From Oryzomicrobium sp. (GTDB lineage: Bacteria; Pseudomonadota; Gammaproteobacteria; Burkholderiales; Rhodocyclaceae), in assembly GCF_021287045.1 (NCBI RefSeq), contig NZ_JAJTBG010000003.1, positions 1 to 64,000 on the forward strand: DNA of 64,000 nucleotides, given 5' to 3'. Positions 57,675 through 64,000 of the stretch are shown here, piece by piece (positions within the stretch are counted from its first letter, which is position 1; every line of letters starts with the position of its first letter). Under the pieces are notes generated by a model. The model ran no database searches. It had not been told where the DNA came from and saw nothing but the letters and a program-made list of their open reading frames with translations. The position numbers and the translations under genes are program-made.

Positions 57675-60600
57675 ATGAAAACCGCCGCTTCCACCTCCCA
57701 ACGCCGCCTCGCCCGCCGGGCTCCCGCCCCCATGGCCCTGGAACCCCGCGTGATGTTCGACGGCGCCGCCGTGGACACGGCCGCCGCCGCTGTTGCCGCC
57801 GCCGAGCGCGCCGCCCAGGAGGCGGCGGCCAAGGAAAGCGCGGCAAACGCCGAGCGCCAAAATCAGGTAACCCAGACAGCCCAGGCAACCGAGGCCGACA
57901 AGGCTGTCGGCGAGACGGCCAGGAGCGGCGGCCCCCGCCTCATCGCCCTGGGCGACCCTTCGGCCAACGGCGGACGGCGGGAAATCGTTTTCGTGGATTC
58001 GGCGGTCCCCGGGTGGCAGACCCTGGTGTCGAGCATGCATGCCGGCCTGGAGATCGTCCTGCTCGATTCCAGCCGGGACGGGGTGCAGCAGATCGCCGAC
58101 TACCTCCAGGGTCGTACCGGCATCGATGCGATCCACCTGGTCAGCCACGGTGAATCGGGCATGGCGGTTCTGGGCACGGCCCACCTGGATCACACCACGA
58201 TCGGCGCCTATCAAGGCGCCCTGAGCGCCATCGGCGCCGCCCTCAATCCGGGTGCCGACCTTCTCCTCTACGGTTGCGACATCGCCAAAGACAGCGGCGG
58301 CCTCAGTTTCATCGGCGAGTTGTCTCAGGCGACCGGCGCGGATGTGGCGGCCTCCACCGACACCACCGGCGCCAGCGCCCGGGGCGGTAACTGGACCCTG
58401 GAAGCCCGCACCGGCGCCATCGAAACCGCGGCCCTGCTCCGTCCCGATGCCCTGGACGCCTACGCCGACACCCTGGCCTTGCCCGGCGCCCATACCGGCA
58501 GCACCGCCACCGGCATATTCCTCGGCGGCAACTACATCGAGCTGGGCATCCGTACCGGAGACCAGATCGGCAAGTTCGGTACCAACGACAAGCCGGGCAA
58601 TTTTGCCGGCCGCAAGGATTCGCTCCCGGGGATCGGCATGGTCGGCGATGCTGACGGTTTCGGCACGGGTGCCGACCTGCGCATCGACTACTTCCTGCCC
58701 GGCACCCCCGAAGAAGGCTTCTACGCCGGTTACAAGATCGGTGGGGTTGCCACGGAAGGCAAGAATTTCGGCCAGACGGTGGTGGACCAGTCCTCGGGGG
58801 ACACCCTCTCGGCCAAGGTCACGGGCACCATCGGCGGCAACCTCAAGGTCGAGCAGGTCATTTCCTTCAACAAGGACGACCGTTTCTTCAAGAACACCGT
58901 CACCCTGACCAACGTCAGCGGCAGCATCCTCGATGCGGTGCGCTTCATGCGCAGCTTCGACCCGGACAACACCGAGGACATCGCCGGCGCCAGCGGCTTC
59001 ACCACCACCCAGACCATCGAGCGCTCCTTCCAGGCGGGCGATTCGGTCGCCGTGGTCAGCGCCCGTAGCGCAGTCGGCGATGCCTACTACACTGCTGCCG
59101 GCAACAAGCAGGCCACCATCCTCTACTACTCCAGCGACAACCGGGCCCGGGTTTCCTATGGCACTTCCGGGCTTTCCCCCGCCGCCGGCATCTACGACAG
59201 CAACGTCTATAGCTCCGTTCCTGCCAAAGGTAGTTCGCTGACCGAAGACTCCTACATTTCCATCGCCTTCGACGTGGGCACCCTGGCGGTGGGCCAGTCG
59301 GTCACCTTCACCTACTACACCTCCCTCGACAACCGGGACATCGCCACCATCCTCAGTGAAATTGCATCTGCGGATAACAAGGCATTCACCCCTATTCCCG
59401 AAGACCCGACGAGCAACCCGGGCCAGGCGGTGAGCACGGTTTTCGGCTCGCCCATCGCCGTGACCTCCGTGGACAACACCCACGGCACTTGGCAGTACTC
59501 CAGCGACGGCACCACCTGGAACAACTTCAGCAACACCACGGGTAGCGTGGTGAACATCGCCTCCTCGGCCCGTCTGCTCTCCAACACCGATCTGGTGCGT
59601 TTCGTCCCCGACGCTGACTGGAACGGTACCGCCAAGCTCAGCTACCGGACCTGGGACGGCGGCGGTTACACCTCCGGTGGTACTGCCGATGCCAACGGCA
59701 CCGGTGGCGGCCACTTCAGCGCCAACGCCGCCGACGCCAACCTGACCGTGACCCCGGTCAACGACCCGCCTGTCATCACCTCCGGCTCCTCCGCCACCGT
59801 TCCGGAAAATATCTCGACCAGCACCGTGGTCTACCAGGCCACGGCCTACGACGTGGACGTCGGCGACACCCTGACCTATGGCCTGAGCGGTACCGACGCC
59901 AGCGCCTTCAACATCAACGCCTCGACCGGTGCCGTAACCTTCAAGGCCAGCCCGGACTTCGAAACCAAGTCCAGCTACACCTTCAACGTGACGGTTTCCG
60001 ATGGCACGGCGACCGTTACCAAGGCCGTCACCATCACCATTACCGACGTCAATGAGCCGCCGGTGTTCACGTCGGGAGGCAGCGCCAGCGTGCTGGAAAA
60101 CGTCGCTCCGGGCACCGTGGTGTACCACGCCACCGCCACCGACCCGGATGCGGGGACGACTCTCACCTACAGTCTGAGCGGCGCGGACGCCGCCCTGCTC
60201 GACATCGACGCCCATACCGGTGTCGTCACCATCAAGGGCAGCCCGGACTACGAAACCAAGGCTAGCTACAGCTTCAACGTGGTGGTTTCCGACGGGGAAC
60301 TCAGCGCGACCAAGGCGGTGGTGCTGAACATCATCAACGTCAACGAAGCCCCCATCCTCAGCAGCGGCCCCGACGTCACCTACAAGGAAAACGCCGCCAA
60401 CACCCCGGTGCTCGTCGCCCCCGGCATCACCCTCTCCGATGACCTGTTCAACGGCAACCTGGGCGGCTCGGTGCTGACGGTGAACATCACCAACGGCCAG
60501 GCCGGCGACCAGCTGACCCTGCGCAACGAAGGCACCGGCCCTGGCCAGGTGGGGTTTTCCATCAACCAGAGCACCGGCGCCATCACCTATGGCGGCGTCG

Positions 60601-63600
60601 TCGTCGGCGTCTTTTCCTCCACCAACGAAGGCAAGAGCATCACCATCACCTTCGCCAGCAGCGTGCCGCCGGTGGTCAACCCGGCCAACGTGACCCGGCA
60701 GGCCGTCGAAGCGGTGATGAAGAACCTGCAGTTCTTCAATACCTCCCAGAACCCGGTGGTCGGCGACCGCAACCTGCACCTGAGCCTGAACGACGGCGGC
60801 GGCACGGCTAATGGCGGCGTCGCCGTGGGCAGCGTCGATTACACGGTGCATGTCGAGCCCACCAACAACGCGCCTACCGATATCGTCTTCGGCAACAGCG
60901 CCGGTAACGGGGCCTGGGGCACCACCAACGTCGCGCCCGGCCACAACCTCGTCACTGGCCTGGGCCACCCGACCGTCACCCCGGGTGAAAACGCCGACGG
61001 CCGCTACACCAACGCCGATTTCGGCAACATCCTCATTCCCATCGGCGACGACGGTTTCACCGCCATCAACGTCTCGGACGTGTTCCCGGACGGCTTCAAC
61101 TTCTGCGGCAAGACCTACACCGGCGGCCAGTTCTACGTCGGCTGGAACGGCTACGTCACCTTCGGCCAAGGGATGACCTCCTACACGCCGAGCGGCATCA
61201 GCCAATCCACCGTGCCTATCATCGCCCCGATGTTCCTCGACTTCGACACCCGGGGCGGTAAGTCCACCGCCAACTGGGGAGCCGACGGCGGCAATTCCAC
61301 CGGGTCGAACCGCATCTACGTCGCCAAGGACCCGGTCAAGAAGGTGGTCACCATCACCTTCGACGACGTGGGCGAATACAGCAACCGGACCAACGTGGCC
61401 AATGCCTTCCAGATCCGCCTCTGGGACAAGGGCAACGGCGACTTCGACATCGAGTTCCGCTACGAGCAGGTGGGCTGGGCCCAGCATGGCGCCTGGACCT
61501 CGGCCGGCTGGTCGGCCGGCGACCGCAAGACCTATTCGGAAATCGAAGGGTCCATGACCTCCCAGATGAGCAACCTGGCGAGCATGAGCAACATCGGCCA
61601 GGCCGGCGTCTTCCTCTGGCAGGTGCGGGACGGCGGCGTGCGCACCGCCGGGGTCGCCGTCACCGAGAACAGCCCCCCGGGAACGGTCATCACCCCCCTG
61701 TCCACCGCCGACGTGGACGACACCAACTTCACCTACCAGATCAAGCGCGCCGACGGCACCTATGGTGACAGCGACGGCTACTTCAAGGTGGTGAAGAACG
61801 CGGCCGGCACCTGGGAACTGCAGGTCGCCCCTGGAGCCAACTTCGACTACGAAACGGCCCAGTCCCACACCGTCACCCTGCGCGTCACCGACAGCGGCGG
61901 CGGCGAAGGGCCGGGCCACGAGCTGTCATTCGAAAAGACCTTCACCATTCCGGTGATCGACGTCAACGAAGCGCCCAGCGCCATTTCCCTGTCGGGGCAC
62001 ACGGTGGTGGAAAACAGTGCAGGCGGCACCATCATCGGCACCCTGGGCACCACCGACCAGGATGCGGGCGATGCCCACACCTACAGCATCGTCGGCGGCG
62101 ACATGGACAAGTTCGCCATCTCCGGCAACCGTCTGATCGTCAAGCCCGGCGCCAACATCGACTACGAGACGGCGCGCACCCATACGGTCACCATCCGCAC
62201 GACCGACAAAGGCGGCCTGACCTTCGACCAGACCTTCGTCATCGACGTAGAGAACGTCTACGAGCCGGTCTGGTTCGACAGCAACGGCGCCCGCAACAGC
62301 TACACCGAAAAAGCCGCGCCGACGATCATCGACGGCAACATCCGCCTGCTCGCGCCGGAGAACAACTTCAACGGCGGTTACCTGCAGGTGGCCCTCAACG
62401 GCAACGGCGAGGCCACGGACAAGCTGACGGTGGTGGGCAACGCCGACAACCTGATCAACATCAGCGGCAACAACGTCACCTACAACGGCACCGTCATCGG
62501 CACCATCGACCCCACCGAGAACGGCCTGGGCGGCCAGCCCCTGCGCATCCGCCTGAATGGCGCGGCCAACGTCGAATCGGTCCAGGCCCTGGCCCGCAGC
62601 ATCGGTTTCGCGTCCACCTCGAACAACCCGAGCGCGGCCCAGCGCACCATCCAGTTCACCCTGAGCGACAGCATCAGCCAGGCGACCAAGCAGGCCCACA
62701 TGGACGTGGTGCCGGTCAACGACCCGCCGGTGGCGGGCCTGCCCGGCACGGCCATGGTCACGGAACGGACCAACGCCGACCCGAGTGCCACCACCTACAT
62801 CCGCGGCCTGTCGGTGACCGACGTGGACGAAACCGGCGTGATGACCGTGGTGCTGTCCAGCCGCGACCTGGGGGGCGGCAACCGCTACGGCAGCTTCACC
62901 CTGGATACCACCATCGCCGGCGGCCTGCGCGCCACCGACATCACCGGCAACGGCACCGGCCAGGTGACCCTGCGCGGCACCCTGGCCCAGATCAACGCCA
63001 CCTTGGGTGCCTCCAACGGGGTCGCCTATACCCCGGGTCTGGCCCGGGATTCGGTGGAAACCGGCAACGACCGGCTCACCCTGTCGGTGACCGACAGCGG
63101 CGGCCTCAACGCCACACGCAGCGGCGACATCCTCGTCATTCCCGGCGCTCCCACCGCCCACAGCCAGAACTACGTGGCCGAGGAAGACAGCAGGGCGATC
63201 AGCGTCGACCTGTCCCGTCTGGTGGTGGACCTCAACCTGACCAACGCACATTACTTCCTGGGAACGCCAGTACCCGGCATGCCGGATCTGATGAAGAACT
63301 TCGGGCCCGACGAAGCAATTCTGGATGGCAATGGCAACCTGGCGGGTTACCGCCTGGCCCACGGCAACCTGATGCTGCAGCCCGGCACCACCCTCGACCA
63401 GGGCAAGTTCGTCTACACCCCCGACCCGGACTGGAACGGGTTCGAGACCTTCCACTACTACTTCCAGAACTCGCAGCAGTCGTCCGAAATGGCCCAGATC
63501 CGCATCTTCATCACTCCGGTGAACGATGCCCCGGTCAACGTCACGCCGCCCGCACTGAGCGGCGACCTGCGCGAGGATGGCACCCTGCGCCAGAACGGCA

Positions 63601-64000
63601 CGGTGACCGGACACGGCACCTGGAACGACGTTGATACCCCCCTGTCGGAGCTGACCTACCGTTACCAGTGGCAGATCGCCGACGACGCCAGCGGCACCAA
63701 CCTGCGCGACATCGACGGCGCCACCCTGGCCCAGTACAAGGTCAGCGGCGCCGACATCGGCAAGTTCGTCCGGATCAAGGTCATCGCCAACGACGGCGAG
63801 CTCGATTCCCAGCCCGCCTACTCCGCCTTCAAGCAGGTGACCAACGCCGACCCGGTGCTGGCCAACCCGCCTGTGCTGCCCGCGGCCACCGAATCGGTGC
63901 CCTTCAACGTCACGCTGCCGGCGAACACCTTCACCGACAGCGACGGCGACACCCTGACCTACCGGGCCACCCGGGCCGACGGCAGCCCCCTGCCCACCTG
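57675..64000 (+). CDS. Giant LEPR/DUF4347/cadherin-repeat surface protein, N-terminal part (cut by window edge)
   Basis: The ATG at 57675 opens 2,108 codons with no stop before the edge. Residues 22-32 (LEPRVMFDGAA) are an LEPR-XLL-type leader motif, with no Sec signal. A DUF4347 domain (about 103-265) has HLVSHGESG (H158) and LLYGCDIA (C201). Then come a beta-rich domain, two matching cadherin-like repeats of about 95 residues (from about 702 and 797: VPENISTSTVVYQATAYD; VLENVAPGTVVYHATATD), a NIDO-like domain (about 1115-1290: VGWNGYVTFG, PIIAPMFLDFDTRGG) and further cadherin-like units (from about 1324 and 1437). DxD/DxN motifs suggest Ca2+ binding. By family it is a secreted adhesin, presumably exported with the TolC-like protein and adaptor upstream. 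The C-terminus is not seen. Confidence 0.93.
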   Translation, partial: MKTAASTSQRRLARRAPAPMALEPRVMFDGAAVDTAAAAVAAAERAAQEAAAKESAANAERQNQVTQTAQATEADKAVGETARSGGPRLIALGDPSANGGRREIVFVDSAVPGWQTLVSSMHAGLEIVLLDSSRDGVQQIADYLQGRTGIDAIHLVSHGESGMAVLGTAHLDHTTIGAYQGALSAIGAALNPGADLLLYGCDIAKDSGGLSFIGELSQATGADVAASTDTTGASARGGNWTLEARTGAIETAALLRPDALDAYADTLALPGAHTGSTATGIFLGGNYIELGIRTGDQIGKFGTNDKPGNFAGRKDSLPGIGMVGDADGFGTGADLRIDYFLPGTPEEGFYAGYKIGGVATEGKNFGQTVVDQSSGDTLSAKVTGTIGGNLKVEQVISFNKDDRFFKNTVTLTNVSGSILDAVRFMRSFDPDNTEDIAGASGFTTTQTIERSFQAGDSVAVVSARSAVGDAYYTAAGNKQATILYYSSDNRARVSYGTSGLSPAAGIYDSNVYSSVPAKGSSLTEDSYISIAFDVGTLAVGQSVTFTYYTSLDNRDIATILSEIASADNKAFTPIPEDPTSNPGQAVSTVFGSPIAVTSVDNTHGTWQYSSDGTTWNNFSNTTGSVVNIASSARLLSNTDLVRFVPDADWNGTAKLSYRTWDGGGYTSGGTADANGTGGGHFSANAADANLTVTPVNDPPVITSGSSATVPENISTSTVVYQATAYDVDVGDTLTYGLSGTDASAFNINASTGAVTFKASPDFETKSSYTFNVTVSDGTATVTKAVTITITDVNEPPVFTSGGSASVLENVAPGTVVYHATATDPDAGTTLTYSLSGADAALLDIDAHTGVVTIKGSPDYETKASYSFNVVVSDGELSATKAVVLNIINVNEAPILSSGPDVTYKENAANTPVLVAPGITLSDDLFNGNLGGSVLTVNITNGQAGDQLTLRNEGTGPGQVGFSINQSTGAITYGGVVVGVFSSTNEGKSITITFASSVPPVVNPANVTRQAVEAVMKNLQFFNTSQNPVVGDRNLHLSLNDGGGTANGGVAVGSVDYTVHVEPTNNAPTDIVFGNSAGNGAWGTTNVAPGHNLVTGLGHPTVTPGENADGRYTNADFGNILIPIGDDGFTAINVSDVFPDGFNFCGKTYTGGQFYVGWNGYVTFGQGMTSYTPSGISQSTVPIIAPMFLDFDTRGGKSTANWGADGGNSTGSNRIYVAKDPVKKVVTITFDDVGEYSNRTNVANAFQIRLWDKGNGDFDIEFRYEQVGWAQHGAWTSAGWSAGDRKTYSEIEGSMTSQMSNLASMSNIGQAGVFLWQVRDGGVRTAGVAVTENSPPGTVITPLSTADVDDTNFTYQIKRADGTYGDSDGYFKVVKNAAGTWELQVAPGANFDYETAQSHTVTLRVTDSGGGEGPGHELSFEKTFTIPVIDVNEAPSAISLSGHTVVENSAGGTIIGTLGTTDQDAGDAHTYSIVGGDMDKFAISGNRLIVKPGANIDYETARTHTVTIRTTDKGGLTFDQTFVIDVENVYEPVWFDSNGARNSYTEKAAPTIIDGNIRLLAPENNFNGGYLQVALNGNGEATDKLTVVGNADNLINISGNNVTYNGTVIGTIDPTENGLGGQPLRIRLNGAANVESVQALARSIGFASTSNNPSAAQRTIQFTLSDSISQATKQAHMDVVPVNDPPVAGLPGTAMVTERTNADPSATTYIRGLSVTDVDETGVMTVVLSSRDLGGGNRYGSFTLDTTIAGGLRATDITGNGTGQVTLRGTLAQINATLGASNGVAYTPGLARDSVETGNDRLTLSVTDSGGLNATRSGDILVIPGAPTAHSQNYVAEEDSRAISVDLSRLVVDLNLTNAHYFLGTPVPGMPDLMKNFGPDEAILDGNGNLAGYRLAHGNLMLQPGTTLDQGKFVYTPDPDWNGFETFHYYFQNSQQSSEMAQIRIFITPVNDAPVNVTPPALSGDLREDGTLRQNGTVTGHGTWNDVDTPLSELTYRYQWQIADDASGTNLRDIDGATLAQYKVSGADIGKFVRIKVIANDGELDSQPAYSAFKQVTNADPVLANPPVLPAATESVPFNVTLPANTFTDSDGDTLTYRATRADGSPLPT

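Noticed and set aside
57546..61919. A 1,457-codon open frame on the minus strand opposite the giant adhesin
   Set aside because: It is the mirror of a coding strand with very high third-position GC; it has no recognisable domains, and the plus strand shows LEPR, DUF4347, cadherin-like and NIDO-like sequence.

Overview
The window reads as chromosomal DNA of a high-GC betaproteobacterium. The yciB-yciI-bolA-ppiC gene order, the bioAFHCD cluster, a DUF2789 protein and the general protein flavour point to Rhodocyclales (Azospira/Dechlorosoma-like). That placement is inference; no rRNA or other marker gene lies in the window. No tRNA, rRNA, CRISPR array, integrase or transposase was seen.

Layout. 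1-5438 (-): a two-partner secretion pair, transporter tpsB then a filamentous-haemagglutinin-like tpsA cut by the left edge. 5692-7188 (-): a Cache chemoreceptor. 7392-12354 (+): biotin genes bioA-bioF-bioH-bioC-bioD, followed closely by a tripartite ABC efflux set (adaptor, FtsX-type permease, ATPase) up to 15627. 15961-18229 (+): small genes (DUF805, DUF2789, a small membrane protein, a macrodomain protein, an ICMT/NnrU-like membrane protein). 18264-25846 (+): a Czc-type heavy-metal RND efflux cluster whose czcI-like first gene has an in-frame stop. 26141-29076 (+): a TonB-dependent receptor and a DUF411 protein. 29410-32691 (-): a large hybrid sensor kinase. 32912-34960 (+): yciB-yciI-bolA-ppiC. 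35136-37076 (+): an EAL-CBS-GGDEF protein. 37163-40119 (+): copA and cueR with a CueR-type promoter. 40262-47659: an MliC-like lipoprotein, a LysR/tartrate (D-malate) dehydrogenase pair, a periplasmic asparaginase, a dehydrogenase gene remnant, a cupin, an HPP-CBS membrane protein, and a TetR/thioesterase divergent pair. 47730-51768 (-): a MATE transporter, a CNNM/CorC-like protein and lexA. 52004-64000 (+): a 7TM sensor kinase and OmpR-type regulator, then a TolC-like protein with an extra C-terminal domain, a short HlyD-type adaptor, and a giant LEPR/DUF4347/cadherin-repeat surface protein cut by the right edge.

How the parts work together. Heavy-metal handling is prominent: Czc-type RND efflux, CopA/CueR, DUF411 and a TonB receptor. 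Surface structures bracket the window, with the TpsBA pair at the left edge and the giant adhesin with its presumed export genes at the right edge. The right-hand locus is the best candidate for an incompletely described system. A two-component system lies directly upstream, and four 10-bp-phased direct repeats between it and the export genes look like the regulator's binding site.

Several intergenic stretches (15.7, 20.5 and 49.2-49.5 kb) carry copies of one short dispersed repeat. One copy forms the start of a coding sequence in the Czc cluster.
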